A stretch of DNA of 64,000 bases from Methylophilus sp. 13 (lineage in GTDB: Bacteria; Pseudomonadota; Gammaproteobacteria; Burkholderiales; Methylophilaceae). The position numbers and the translations under genes are program-made. The notes beneath the pieces were generated by a model. It searched no databases. It saw nothing but the letters and a program-made list of their open reading frames with translations, and was not told the origin of the DNA. The DNA is taken from assembly GCF_015354335.1 (NCBI RefSeq), contig NZ_JADKYR010000001.1, forward strand, positions 744,001-808,000, read 5' to 3'. Positions 52,465 through 61,554 of the stretch are shown piece after piece. Numbering within the stretch: the first letter of the stretch is position 1; each line of letters starts with the position of its first letter.

Positions 52465-53337
52465 ATGGTGGTTGGCCGCTTTGCCCCTTCGCCTACCGGT
52501 CCCTTGCATTTTGGCTCACTGGTCGCCGCCGTCGCCAGTTACTGCGATGCTAAAAGCCAGGGCGGCCGCTGGCTGCTGCGCATAGAAGATGTAGACACCA
52601 CCCGCCGCGTAGCCGGCGCCAGCGCAGACATGATTCGCACCCTGCAGCATTATGGCTTTGTTTGGGATGAGAAAATCGTCTACCAAAGTGAACGCACCGA
52701 GCACTATGAGCAGGCCCTGGCGCAGTTACGCCACCGGGGCCTGGCATACCCTTGCACCTGCTCGCGCAAGGAGATTGCCGACAGCTCAACACAACTGGGC
52801 ATTGAAGGTGCCATTTATCCTGGCACTTGCCTGCAACATCCCATTAAACCAGACACACCAGCTGCCTGGCGCTTGAAAACGCCTGCCATCAATATCGGCT
52901 TTGCAGACAGAATTGTCGGCTGGCAGCAACATGCCATGGCCAGTGACATCGGTGACTTCGTGATCAAGCGTGCCGATGGTCTGTTCAGCTACCAGTTAGC
53001 CGTGGTCGTTGATGATGCTTTGCAAGGCGTGACCCATGTGGTGCGCGGTGCTGACCTGCTGCAGTCCACCACGCGGCAGATCTATCTGCAACAGTGCTTG
53101 GGCTATGCCACCCCAGCGTATGCCCATATCCCGCTGGTATTGAACGACCAAGGGCAAAAACTCAGCAAACAAACCCTGGCAACCGCTTTGCCGCTCGACA
53201 ATATCCTGGCCACGCTCGTTGCCGCCTTCAACTTTCTACCCTATTTACCGCAACCGGTTCCCACTTTTTCAAACTTGCCTGCGCTGTGGCAATGGGCAAT
53301 GGCCCATTGGCAACTCGGCCAGCTTGCTAGCGACTAG
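52465..53337 (+). CDS. gluQ: Glutamyl-Q tRNA(Asp) synthetase
   Basis: A 290-residue GluRS-like protein lacking the anticodon domain. GRFAPSPTGPLHFGSLVAAV holds the HIGH-like HFGS motif, CTCSRKEI plus YPGTC the zinc site, and GQKLSKQ the KMSKS loop. It glutamylates queuosine in tRNA-Asp. It follows the DUF3301 gene by 6 bp. Confidence 0.94.
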   Translation: MVVGRFAPSPTGPLHFGSLVAAVASYCDAKSQGGRWLLRIEDVDTTRRVAGASADMIRTLQHYGFVWDEKIVYQSERTEHYEQALAQLRHRGLAYPCTCSRKEIADSSTQLGIEGAIYPGTCLQHPIKPDTPAAWRLKTPAINIGFADRIVGWQQHAMASDIGDFVIKRADGLFSYQLAVVVDDALQGVTHVVRGADLLQSTTRQIYLQQCLGYATPAYAHIPLVLNDQGQKLSKQTLATALPLDNILATLVAAFNFLPYLPQPVPTFSNLPALWQWAMAHWQLGQLASD

Positions 53338-53383
53338 TACTCACGCTTATCCCGTGATTTGCTGACAAAACTTACAAAATTTA

Positions 53384-53400
53384 TTGATAACCATTATCAA
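53384..53400. promoter_or_regulatory. Fur-box-like site before the siderophore receptor
   Basis: TTGATAACCATTATCAA, a palindrome with a 3-bp centre that matches the core of the Fur box (GATAATGATAATCATTATC). It lies about 44-60 bp before the receptor start. Confidence 0.75.
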
Positions 53401-53443
53401 CTAAGTTAATATTCGCGACAATCATTGAGAGGATATTAATTTT

Positions 53444-55633
53444 ATGACGATTAAAAATACCCAAGAAAATCCGTTCAGACCTCGTCCAACGCTGCTCTCG
53501 ATCGGGCTGTTTTTTAGTAGCGCACTCTTATCCATGACCGCGTTAGGCGCCAGTGAGAGCGAAACCGTCGAGTTACAAGAGGTCGAGGTCAAGGCAGAGA
53601 AACAGAGTGACACCAAACCGGTCAAGGGTTACAACGCAAAGCGCTCCACCTCCGCGACCAGAACCGATACCGAGCTGGTCAACGTACCGCAAGCCATTAC
53701 CGTGATTACGCGCGACTTTATGCAAGACCAGTCCATGCAAAGCATCGCTGATGCTGTACGCTATGTGCCTGGTGTGCAAGCGGCACAAGGTGAAGGTAAC
53801 CGTGACCAGCTTGTATTACGTGGCAACCAGACTACGGGTGACTTATTTGTAGATGGCCTGCGCGACGACATTCAGACTTACCGCGACTTATATAACACTG
53901 ACCGTATCGAAGTGCTTAAAGGCCCTAACGGCATGATTTTTGGCCGCGGCGGCGCAGGCGGTGTCGTGAACCGCGTCAGCAAAAAAGCCGGCTGGGATCC
54001 AGTCAGAGACCTCAGCGTGAGCTATGGCAGTTTCGATCACCGCCGTATCACCGCGGATTATGGTCAGGGGTTGTCCGAAGAATTAGCATTCAGACTCAAT
54101 GCGGTGTATGAAAACTCCAACTCTTACCGTGATGGCGTGGAATTAAAACGCTACGGCATGACACCGACCTTTACGATCAAGCCGGGGGATAAAACCGAGA
54201 TTGTTTTAAGTGCCGAATACTTTAAAGACGAACGCACTGCGGATAGAGGCATACCGTCTTTTATCGGTGGGGACAACAGCAACCTGAATAATCGTCCTTA
54301 TCGCATCAAGGATTATGACAAGTTTTTTGGTAACGCAAAATTAAGCCCGACCGAAACAGAAACTGTCGCCTTTAATGCTGCCATCAGCCATGCCTTTGAT
54401 AACGGCGTGCAGGTCAAAAACAGTACCCGTTTGGCCTACTACGATAAGTATTATCAAAACGTTTATGCAAATAGCAGTGTGACAACCGCCAATACCCTGC
54501 AATTAGGCGCTTATCGAGATGAGACAAAACGTGAGAACCTGATTAACCAAACTGATATTACCTATACAGCCAAAACTGGAAATGTAGAACATAAGTTGCT
54601 GGCTGGGACAGAGCTTGCTGCACAAGATACGACAAATAAGCGACTCACTCAGGGAACGAGTGAAAACTTAACTGGCAGCGTCTCGGCCGATAACCCTACA
54701 GTTTCCAATGTAGCCTTTAATACAACCAGCCGCAATCAGAAAAGCGACTTTACCGTTGCCGCCATATACTTGCAGGATCAAATCGTTTTCAACCCAAAAT
54801 GGCAGGCAGTCCTGGGCTTAAGACATGATCATTTGGAAACAAATTACACCGACTTGCGAACAGGTAACTTTGCCAATATCAATGTCACAAATAATCTGCT
54901 TTCACCGCGAGCCGGGCTGATTTACAAACCTACGACGGATAGCTCGCTATATGCAAGCTACAGCACCTCATATGTGCCGCGCGCTGGGGATCAGTTGATT
55001 GGTCTTACCGTGAGCACTCAAAGCTTCAAGCCTGAAAAATTCATTAATAAAGAAGTCGGCGCAAAATGGGATATCAACCCCAATCTGGCATTGACTGCCG
55101 CCATTTTTCAACTTGAAAGAGAAAATGTTTTGGCCGCAGACCCTACAAATACAGGTAACTCTATTCTGCTTGACGGCCAGGAAACCAAAGGTCTGGAAGT
55201 TGGCCTGAGCGGCAAGGTGACTGACCAATGGCAGGTCATGGGCGCATTCACGTTGCAAGAAGGCGAAATCACCAAACAGCAAGGCGCAGGCAACAGTGCG
55301 ATCCTGGCTGGCAGCAATCTGGCAATGACACCCACCCGCACCTTCTCATTGTGGAATAAATACCAGATCAATGACATGTGGGCCGTCGCGTTGGGCATGG
55401 TCAGCCGCTCAGAAATGTATGCGGCCACCCCAACGGCTAGCCAAAGCACGCTGCTGCCTGGTTACACGCGTTTTGATGCAGCGATTTTTGCCAAGTTAAG
55501 CCCGCAGTGGGATACGCAAATCAATATCGAGAACCTGACTAACAAAGACTATGCCCTGTTTGCGCACAACAACAATAACATTACGCCCGGTGCGCCTTTA
55601 AACGCCCGTGCGACCTTGAACTATCATTTCTGA
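53444..55633 (+). CDS. TonB-dependent siderophore receptor
   Basis: A 729-residue outer-membrane receptor: signal peptide to about TALGASES, then the TonB box region (ETVELQEVEVKAEK), the plug (VPQAITVITRDFMQDQSMQSIADAVRYVPGVQAAQGEGNRDQLVLRGNQTTGDLFVDGLRDD) and a 22-strand barrel ending LNARATLNYHF. The plug pattern fits catecholate-type (Fiu-like) receptors. A Fur box precedes it, so it is induced by iron starvation, which is relevant to an iron-hungry diazotroph. A terminator follows. Confidence 0.93.
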   Translation: MTIKNTQENPFRPRPTLLSIGLFFSSALLSMTALGASESETVELQEVEVKAEKQSDTKPVKGYNAKRSTSATRTDTELVNVPQAITVITRDFMQDQSMQSIADAVRYVPGVQAAQGEGNRDQLVLRGNQTTGDLFVDGLRDDIQTYRDLYNTDRIEVLKGPNGMIFGRGGAGGVVNRVSKKAGWDPVRDLSVSYGSFDHRRITADYGQGLSEELAFRLNAVYENSNSYRDGVELKRYGMTPTFTIKPGDKTEIVLSAEYFKDERTADRGIPSFIGGDNSNLNNRPYRIKDYDKFFGNAKLSPTETETVAFNAAISHAFDNGVQVKNSTRLAYYDKYYQNVYANSSVTTANTLQLGAYRDETKRENLINQTDITYTAKTGNVEHKLLAGTELAAQDTTNKRLTQGTSENLTGSVSADNPTVSNVAFNTTSRNQKSDFTVAAIYLQDQIVFNPKWQAVLGLRHDHLETNYTDLRTGNFANINVTNNLLSPRAGLIYKPTTDSSLYASYSTSYVPRAGDQLIGLTVSTQSFKPEKFINKEVGAKWDINPNLALTAAIFQLERENVLAADPTNTGNSILLDGQETKGLEVGLSGKVTDQWQVMGAFTLQEGEITKQQGAGNSAILAGSNLAMTPTRTFSLWNKYQINDMWAVALGMVSRSEMYAATPTASQSTLLPGYTRFDAAIFAKLSPQWDTQINIENLTNKDYALFAHNNNNITPGAPLNARATLNYHF

Positions 55634-55654
55634 TCTAGCATGCATGTGATTTTA

Positions 55655-55678
55655 GCCCGCCACTGTGCGGGCTTTTTT
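55655..55678 (+). terminator. Rho-independent terminator of the receptor gene
   Basis: GCCCGC-CACTGT-GCGGGC followed by six T, 22 bp after the receptor stop. Confidence 0.92.
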
Positions 55679-55724
55679 ATTGCGGGTGTCAGCGACGCCA
55701 AGCTTCAATGTTAAAATAACACAC

Positions 55725-56597
55725 ATGAATAACGCACAACGCCCAGACCAACTGCACCCTTTTATTTTTGAACAGTCCGCCGTGCGCGGTAATTTTGTTC
55801 AGCTCAATCAAAGCCTGTTCACTGCGCTTGAGCATCAGAGCCTGCCTGATGCGCTCAAAAGCGTGATTGGTGAATTTGCAGCGGCCAGTGTGTTGCTGAC
55901 CTCTACCCTCAAAATGCAAGGCAAACTGATTTTGCAATTGCAAAGTAAAGGCGCCTTGCAGTTATTGGTGGTTGAATGCACTTCTGCTTTAAATATCCGC
56001 GCGACAGCCAAGGTCAGCGGCGAACTCAATGGCCCACATTTAACAGACTGGCTCGCACAAGGCCAGCTGGTGATTACCTTGATGCCTGAAACGGGCGAGC
56101 CTTATCAGGGCATTGTGCCGCTAGAAGGCGACAGCATAGCCAGCATGCTTGAAAACTACATGCTGCGCTCTCAACAGATTGACACCCGCCTGTGGCTGAC
56201 CGCAGAGGGAAACCGCGCGGCTGGCCTGCTGTTGCAAAAATTGCCGCAGCAGCAAGAAAGTGATCTGGACTGCTGGAACCGTGTGCAACATCTGGCGGGT
56301 ACTGTCACGGCCCCGGAGTTGTTGGATCTGGAAGCGGTCACTCTCTTGCAGCGGTTGTTTGTAGAAGAAGATGTACGGTTATTTAGCGGGCGCGAAGTGC
56401 AGGCGTTTTGTAGTTGCTCGCAAGCCAATGTCAGCAATATGCTGCAAATGCTGGGTCTGGAAGAAGTGCAAAGCATTTTGCAGGAGCAAGGCAGCATTGA
56501 GATTCAATGTGACTTTTGCCACAAACACTATGTGGTCGATGAAGAAGAAGCGCTCGCCTTGTTTGAGGCAGACAACTCGCCTGGCATCAAACACTAA
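55725..56597 (+). CDS. hslO: Hsp33 redox-regulated chaperone
   Basis: A 290-residue Hsp33. The zinc centre is CSCSQANVSNML followed by CDFCHKHYVVDEEE, giving CXC and CX2C. Oxidation releases zinc and activates the holdase. The ATG at 55725 is set by the family start. It stands alone and converges with the methyltransferase gene. Confidence 0.94.
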   Translation: MNNAQRPDQLHPFIFEQSAVRGNFVQLNQSLFTALEHQSLPDALKSVIGEFAAASVLLTSTLKMQGKLILQLQSKGALQLLVVECTSALNIRATAKVSGELNGPHLTDWLAQGQLVITLMPETGEPYQGIVPLEGDSIASMLENYMLRSQQIDTRLWLTAEGNRAAGLLLQKLPQQQESDLDCWNRVQHLAGTVTAPELLDLEAVTLLQRLFVEEDVRLFSGREVQAFCSCSQANVSNMLQMLGLEEVQSILQEQGSIEIQCDFCHKHYVVDEEEALALFEADNSPGIKH

Positions 56598-56604
56598 CCT
56601 GCGG

Positions 56605-57399
56605 CTATGTGCCCAGCCCGCGTTGGCGCTGGCATTCAAATAAGGCAATCGCGGTGGCTGCGGCCGCATTCAAAGACTCCAGGGCCAGTGTGCCCTGATG
56701 TGCCATAGGAATGGTGACACAGGTCTCAACCGCGGCTTGCAGCGCAGCAGAAACCCCAGCCCCTTCGTTACCCACCACAAACAAGACGGGCTCTTGCAGC
56801 GTTTGCTGATACAAGCTGGCGCCCTGCATGGTCAAAGCAAGGGTTTTGCCGGAAAAGCCCGCAATCACCTCCAGCGCATCCACGCTTTCCATCAGCGGTA
56901 AAATAAACTGTGCCCCCTGCCCGCCTCTGAGCGCTTTGGGCGACCAGGCATCGGTACAACCTTTAGTCAGATAGGCGGCCTGCACGCCTGCGGCCGCGGC
57001 CGTCCGCAAGATGCTGCCCAAATTACCCGGATCCTGGATATCTTCTATCACCAGTGCAAAATCACAGTGCGCGGGCAGCGTCGCAGCAGGAATATCCACC
57101 AAGGCCATCACCCCACTACTGGATGCGACTGGCGCCAACTCGGCAAACATCAACGTAGGCAGCAGCATCGTATCCACATCCGTCAACTGCTGTATTAAGG
57201 CCGTCGCCTCGTCATTACTATGCCCTTCAGGGATAATCAGCAGCCTGGGTTCACCATAGACCTGATGGTAGGCTTCAATCAAATGCACGCCCTCCAACAG
57301 GGTAGACGCCGTTTTTTTGCGCTCACGCGACTGGTCGGCCAGCTTGCGCAATTGCTTGAAGACAGGGTTATCGCGGGAGGTAATATGTTTAAAAGCCAT
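56605..57399 (-). CDS. TrmH/SpoU-family rRNA 2'-O-methyltransferase
   Basis: A 264-residue SPOUT methyltransferase: ITSRDNPVFKQLRKLAD (substrate-binding domain), LVIEDIQDPGNLGSILRTAAAAGVQAAYL (motif 1), VGNEGAGVS (motif 2) and VTIPMAHQGTLALESLNAAAATAI (motif 3 with the trefoil knot). The target ribose is probably in 23S rRNA. The start codon lies 6 nt after a TATAAT on the minus strand, so its mRNA is probably leaderless. It is divergent from the rsuA-like gene. Confidence 0.9.
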   Translation of the reverse strand: MAFKHITSRDNPVFKQLRKLADQSRERKKTASTLLEGVHLIEAYHQVYGEPRLLIIPEGHSNDEATALIQQLTDVDTMLLPTLMFAELAPVASSSGVMALVDIPAATLPAHCDFALVIEDIQDPGNLGSILRTAAAAGVQAAYLTKGCTDAWSPKALRGGQGAQFILPLMESVDALEVIAGFSGKTLALTMQGASLYQQTLQEPVLFVVGNEGAGVSAALQAAVETCVTIPMAHQGTLALESLNAAAATAIALFECQRQRGLGT

Positions 57400-57509
57400 G
57401 CAGGAATTATACGTGAATTGCGCGGCTGGCTGATTTTTGCCTGGAATCCATCCACAAACACGCGCCCAGCCCAAAGCTGCGCACCATTCACGTATAATTC
57501 CTGCATGGC
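57395..57509. promoter_or_regulatory. Mirrored divergent promoters (24-bp perfect inverted repeat)
   Basis: Positions 57395-57418 and 57486-57509 are exact reverse complements. Each arm contains a TATAAT (57406-57411 on minus, 57493-57498 on plus), six bases TCCTGC and the start codon ATGGC of the flanking gene. The start of transcription would fall on or near the A of ATG in both directions. Confidence 0.8.
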
Positions 57510-58221
57510 AAAAACACTTGATTTAGAACGTATCTTGCACCGGCAGGGCTTTGGCACACGCAAAATGTGCCGCATTTTAATTGTTAACGATGCAGTCACC
57601 GTCAATGGCGAACCCTGTGATGACCCGGACGCCAAGTTTGCGCTCGACAACAGCCTGCACTTCACGGTGGAAGGTGAGCCCTGGCAATACCGCGAGCATA
57701 GTTACCTGATGATGCACAAACCGGCGCATTATGAATGTACGCATAAAACCCAATTTCACCCGACCATCTATACGCTGCTGCCCAGCCCACTGGTTGAACG
57801 CGGCGTTCAGTGTATCGGACGGCTAGATGAAGATACCACCGGCCTGATTTTGCTGTCAGACGATGGTCAGTTTATACACAAAGTCAGTTCGCCCAAACAC
57901 CATGTACCCAAGGTATACGAGGTGACTTGCAAACACGCTTTGAGCACTGCCGATATGCAGCACCTGTTGGCAGGCGTGCAACTAATTGATGAAGACGAAA
58001 CGATTTCTGCCTTGGCCGCCAGACAGATCACAGAGAACGTGATACACCTCACGCTGGCAGAAGGCAAATACCATCAGGTCAAGCGCATGATCGCCGCCAT
58101 CGGCAACCGCGTAGAAGCCTTGAAACGTATCAAAATTGGTCAACTTGCGCTACCAGAGAACCTGGCAGTGGGGGAATGGCGCTGGCTCACCGACGAGGAT
58201 TTAATTGCCGTTCAATCCTGA
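57505..58221 (+). CDS. RsuA-family pseudouridine synthase
   Basis: A 238-residue RsuA/RluB-family enzyme: S4 domain at the N-terminus ([38 protein letters not shown]) and the catalytic [38 protein letters not shown] with the active-site aspartate in GRLDEDT. It probably makes a pseudouridine in 16S rRNA. It is divergent from the TrmH-like gene and 21 bp upstream of sugE. Confidence 0.93.
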   Translation: MAKTLDLERILHRQGFGTRKMCRILIVNDAVTVNGEPCDDPDAKFALDNSLHFTVEGEPWQYREHSYLMMHKPAHYECTHKTQFHPTIYTLLPSPLVERGVQCIGRLDEDTTGLILLSDDGQFIHKVSSPKHHVPKVYEVTCKHALSTADMQHLLAGVQLIDEDETISALAARQITENVIHLTLAEGKYHQVKRMIAAIGNRVEALKRIKIGQLALPENLAVGEWRWLTDEDLIAVQS

Positions 58222-58241
58222 ACGATCAACAAAGGACCTTC

Positions 58242-58559
58242 ATGATCTGGTTAGTACTGATAATTGCGGGATTGTTTGAAACCGCCTGGGCTATCGGTTT
58301 GAAGTATACCGAGGGATTCACCAAGTTTTGGCCCTCGTTCTGGACCATCGTGACCATGGTCATCAGTGTCTGGCTCTTGGGCGTCTGCGTCAAGCAACTG
58401 CCTGTCGGCACGGCTTATGCCGTCTGGGTTGGCATTGGAGCTGTCGGTACTGTGATCGGCGGCATCTGGCTATTTAATGAACCGGTATCACCATTGCGCA
58501 TCTTCAGCTTGTGCATGATTATGGCAGGCATTATCGGCCTCAAGCTGGCGGCGCATTAA
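58242..58559 (+). CDS. sugE: SugE/Gdx-type SMR guanidinium exporter
   Basis: A 105-residue small multidrug resistance protein with four membrane helices: [33 protein letters not shown] holds the conserved glutamate in helix 1, and [18 protein letters not shown] is typical of the Gdx/SugE subgroup that exports guanidinium. Only 21 bp separate it from the rsuA-like gene, so no guanidine riboswitch is present. Confidence 0.93.
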   Translation: MIWLVLIIAGLFETAWAIGLKYTEGFTKFWPSFWTIVTMVISVWLLGVCVKQLPVGTAYAVWVGIGAVGTVIGGIWLFNEPVSPLRIFSLCMIMAGIIGLKLAAH

Positions 58560-58654
58560 ACTGCCAGCAAGCACTGGCATTAGCAAACTGGCAATTTTAA
58601 ATTCTGTGTGTGAAAGCCGGGCAACTTGAAACTCAAGCCGCCCCAAGCCTGGAT

Positions 58655-59095
58655 TTAACTGCCGAGCAATTTTTGTGCTTTGACAGTGGCGTTATTCGCA
58701 GTCTGTTTTTTCGTTTGTGAGACGTGATGTGTTTTTGTGGCCCCACTTTGCTGAGCCACGCAAGCGCCGCCTGCACTGCCTAAACCGGCACCAATCACCG
58801 CGAGCAACCTGCCACCACCCAAACCACGACCCAGGATTGCACCGCCGGCCCCGCCCACGGCACCCCCCAACATCGTCGCCGGCTGTGCTTTACCGCCATT
58901 AGCGACCACACTCCCCACAGCACCACCTACGGCGCCCCCGAGCACTTCACCCGCGGGCCCCAGCATCACGGCACCAATGGCTGAACCAGCCAAGCCACCG
59001 ACGCCACTGGCACCGACATTTTTGCTATTACAGCTTTGCGCCCAACTGGGGTTGCTGGCAATCAGCAAACTGACAGCAATCATCCATGTTTTCAT
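58655..59095 (-). CDS. Glycine-zipper exported protein
   Basis: A 146-residue exported protein: signal peptide to about NPSWAQ (residues 1-19), then repeated glycine-zipper units (GGLAGSAIGAVMLGPAGEVLGGAVGGAVGSVVANGG). GGAG precedes ATG 59095; the longer in-frame start is less likely. A cysteine pair (CNSK and CVAQ) may form a disulfide. A related glycine-zipper gene lies 76 bp upstream on the same strand. Function unknown; such proteins often sit in the outer membrane. Confidence 0.75.
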   Translation of the reverse strand: MKTWMIAVSLLIASNPSWAQSCNSKNVGASGVGGLAGSAIGAVMLGPAGEVLGGAVGGAVGSVVANGGKAQPATMLGGAVGGAGGAILGRGLGGGRLLAVIGAGLGSAGGACVAQQSGATKTHHVSQTKKQTANNATVKAQKLLGS

Positions 59096-59170
59096 GTCAT
59101 TCTCCATTCAATGAAAAAGGGAAGAGGATCAAATAGACACTTGTACGACATGCGCGCTTAATCAGCAGTC

Positions 59171-59605
59171 TTAATCGTGATCATGGTGTCTGTGTTTGTG
59201 GTGATGACGCGGACCTTTGTGTCGTTTGCCATAGCCACGCCCGGCATAGGGATCCGGCTCGGCTATCACTTTACCGACCACTGCACCACCTGCACCCCCA
59301 ACACCGGCACCGACCACAGCGCCTGTAGTAGTACCGCTCACTTTACGCCCAACCATTGCCCCGGTGGCACCGCCCGCAGCCCCACCCAAAATGGCACCGG
59401 TCCGTCCCGCACGCCCTGTGGTCGCCGCGCCTCCCAGACCACCGCCGACAGCGCCACCGATGACCTCACCGGTAGAGCCGCCTAACACGCTACCTACTGC
59501 AGTCCCGGCTGCTGCGCCCAGGCCGCCGCCAAGACCTGTTTCCAGATTATCTGCCATGACTGGTGTTGCGCATATGAACAACACACCCCAAATCAATTTT
59601 TTCAT
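59171..59605 (-). CDS. Glycine-zipper exported protein with histidine tail
   Basis: A 144-residue protein: signal peptide to about TPVMADNLE, glycine-zipper repeats (GLGAAAGTAVGSVLGGSTGEVIGGAVGGGLGGAATTG...) and a C-terminal HKGPRHHHKHRHHDHD tail that could bind metal ions. It is homologous to the following gene, and both probably arose by duplication. Function unknown. Confidence 0.75.
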   Translation of the reverse strand: MKKLIWGVLFICATPVMADNLETGLGGGLGAAAGTAVGSVLGGSTGEVIGGAVGGGLGGAATTGRAGRTGAILGGAAGGATGAMVGRKVSGTTTGAVVGAGVGGAGGAVVGKVIAEPDPYAGRGYGKRHKGPRHHHKHRHHDHD

Positions 59606-59682
59606 GTTGTATCCCTTGTTTGAATTTATGCTATTTTAAATGGTCTTTGAAAAACCATATATTGTTTATTGACTATATTGTT

Positions 59683-60282
59683 ATGTTAACTAGCCGTCTC
59701 AGCCTCATTTGCATTTGCATCGTGTCAACTTGTCTCATCAGCTGCTCAGCGCCGATGCCCAGCCAGGCCGAGCAATCCATTGTCCGCAGCTTTGACCCTA
59801 ACCAATACACCGGAACCTGGTATGAAATTGCCAGACTGGACAACCGATTTGAAAAAGGCTTGGAGCAAGTCACGGCCAATTACACCATCGAAGCGGATGG
59901 CACCCTCAAGGTAGTGAACCGTGGCTTCGATCCCCAGAAAAACGACTGGAGTGTCGCTACCGGCAAGGCCAAATTTGTCGATCCGGCCAATCCTGACGGC
60001 AGCCGTACCGGCAAACTAAAGGTGTCATTCTTCGGCCCTTTTTATGGTGATTACACCATCCTCGAAATCGATAAGCCTTATTACAACTATGCCTTGGTTA
60101 GCAGTGGCAGAGACTACTTATGGATACTCTCCCGCACACCACAACTCCCCTACCCGATCAAACAACATTTGATGGCCAAAGCCAAAGAATTGGGTTTTGC
60201 CACCGATCAGTTACTGTTCATCCGACAAGCCAACCAGGCCGAGTACGAATCCGGTAGACATGTGATGCCCCAGCATCAATAA
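59683..60282 (+). CDS. blc: Outer-membrane lipocalin (Blc-like)
   Basis: A 199-residue bacterial lipocalin. The signal peptide ends in the lipobox LISC (ICIVSTCLISCSAP), so it is lipid-anchored. NQYTGTWYEIARLDNRFEKGL is the GxW lipocalin motif, and FFGPFYGDYTILEID and YALVSSGRDYLWILSRTPQL continue the barrel. Blc binds lysophospholipids and helps under envelope stress. Confidence 0.92.
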   Translation: MLTSRLSLICICIVSTCLISCSAPMPSQAEQSIVRSFDPNQYTGTWYEIARLDNRFEKGLEQVTANYTIEADGTLKVVNRGFDPQKNDWSVATGKAKFVDPANPDGSRTGKLKVSFFGPFYGDYTILEIDKPYYNYALVSSGRDYLWILSRTPQLPYPIKQHLMAKAKELGFATDQLLFIRQANQAEYESGRHVMPQHQ

Positions 60283-60330
60283 CTCCTGCCGGGACATCTC
60301 TGATACCACCGCATGGCCTTGTCCATCAGT

Positions 60331-60738
60331 TCATTGGGCATCCATCTGCTCAACAGCGCTGCCAGGTGCAGGTGGGGTATCCATCACTGTATCCATGCCT
60401 GCGGGCGCAGGGGCTGGCACCACTTCACCTGTGGTATAGCGCAACTCGCCCAGAACGGCATACACGCCTTCAGCCTGTTTGGCCAGATTAGTCACCGTTT
60501 CAACCTGCTCTTTGGAAGAAACCTGACCGCTCAGTTGAACCACACCATGGGTGTCAGAATTCACTTCAATTGCTGAAGCATCTACGCCATGGCTCTGCAA
60601 CAGGGTTTTCACATTGTCGACCACCGTTTCGCTAGGCAAAAATTTATACATCGGTTCGCCTTGTGCCAGCGCATGGGTACTGGCAAGGCCCATTAAAGTT
60701 ACTAAAGCACTCATAGTCAGATAACGATTCATTTTCAT
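60331..60738 (-). CDS. Exported BON-domain protein
   Basis: A 135-residue protein with a signal peptide (to THALAQG) and one BON domain (VDNVKTLLQSHGVDASAIEVNSDTHGVVQLSGQVSSKEQVETVTNLAKQAEGV). BON domains bind phospholipid and occur in osmotic-shock proteins. AAGGAAACATC precedes ATG 60738. The proline-rich C-terminus is variable. It follows the EF-hand/BON gene on the same strand. Confidence 0.85.
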   Translation of the reverse strand: MKMNRYLTMSALVTLMGLASTHALAQGEPMYKFLPSETVVDNVKTLLQSHGVDASAIEVNSDTHGVVQLSGQVSSKEQVETVTNLAKQAEGVYAVLGELRYTTGEVVPAPAPAGMDTVMDTPPAPGSAVEQMDAQ

Positions 60739-60836
60739 GATGTTTCCTTTCATTTGTACACGTGATTAAGAGGGCGAGTTGTCCAAGCTGCAAAGAGGAT
60801 GAATCTAACAACTACTTGTAGGACAACCCGCCAAAC

Positions 60837-60879
60837 AAAAAAAGCAAGCTACATCATTGGGAGAGGATATGTAGCTTGC
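60837..60879 (-). terminator. Rho-independent terminator after the EF-hand/BON gene
   Basis: On the minus strand GCAAGCTACAT ... ATGTAGCTTGC forms an 11-bp perfect stem, followed by seven T. It lies 14 bp past the stop codon of the EF-hand/BON gene. Confidence 0.9.
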
Positions 60880-60892
60880 GAGGGGGTGTGAG

Positions 60893-61408
60893 TTAACCTT
60901 TCACCACAATAGCGTTTTTCACAGATTTAACGCCCTCTACACCAGTCACCAATTCTTCAGCCTTGGCTTTGAGAGAGGCATCTCCCACAAACCCACTCAG
61001 CAATACTTCGCCTTTATGAGTTTCCACGCTGATCTTGAGTGACTTCAAGGATTCTTCCTCGAGCAGTTTGGCTTTGACTTTGGTGGTGATCCAGCTGTCA
61101 GACATGGCGCCTTTAATGGCTTTCTGGCTGGTCTGTGTCTTAAGCTCTGCAAATTCTTCATAGCTCAAAGTGCCATCATTGTCGTGGTCAAACGCTTTGA
61201 AATCTTTTTTCTTTACGTTTTTGTCTTGCTGTACTTCTGCCCAGGTCAAGGTGCTGTTGCCATTCTTGTCCAAGGCCTTAAACTCTTCCTGATAGGGCTG
61301 TACGCCGTTTTGCACTTCGTCCAAATCGAACGCAAAGGCATTCACAGTGATTGTTGTTGCCAACAGGCTGCCAAAGATGATTGCTTGTTTATATTTTGAC
61401 ATTGACAT
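60893..61408 (-). CDS. EF-hand plus BON-domain exported protein
   Basis: A 171-residue protein: signal peptide to about VNAFAFD, two EF-hand loops (DKNGNSTLTWAEV and DHDNDGTLSYEEF, about 48-94) and a C-terminal BON domain (DSWITTKVKAKLLEEESLKSLKISVETHKGEVLLSGFVGDASLKAKAEELVTGVEGVKSV). The BON domain resembles OsmY. GGAG precedes ATG 61408. Calcium binding coupled to a membrane-binding domain is an uncommon combination. Confidence 0.85.
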   Translation of the reverse strand: MSMSKYKQAIIFGSLLATTITVNAFAFDLDEVQNGVQPYQEEFKALDKNGNSTLTWAEVQQDKNVKKKDFKAFDHDNDGTLSYEEFAELKTQTSQKAIKGAMSDSWITTKVKAKLLEEESLKSLKISVETHKGEVLLSGFVGDASLKAKAEELVTGVEGVKSVKNAIVVKG

Positions 61409-61554
61409 TTGCGTCTCCTTATTTACGCACATCGCAAAGTAGTTGATGCGATGTGTAGCCATGTTACTGGCTGGGAGCGCAGGGGTCAGTCGTCCACCGA
61501 CTGAATCCCTTGTCAGAATATGACTACAGCGTGCAAAACGCTGTATAAGGAGGC

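Noticed and set aside
61426-61452. Stem ACATCGC-N12-GCGATGT upstream of the EF-hand/BON gene as an RNA element
   Set aside because: Seven-bp stem with a long loop; too weak to call without conservation.
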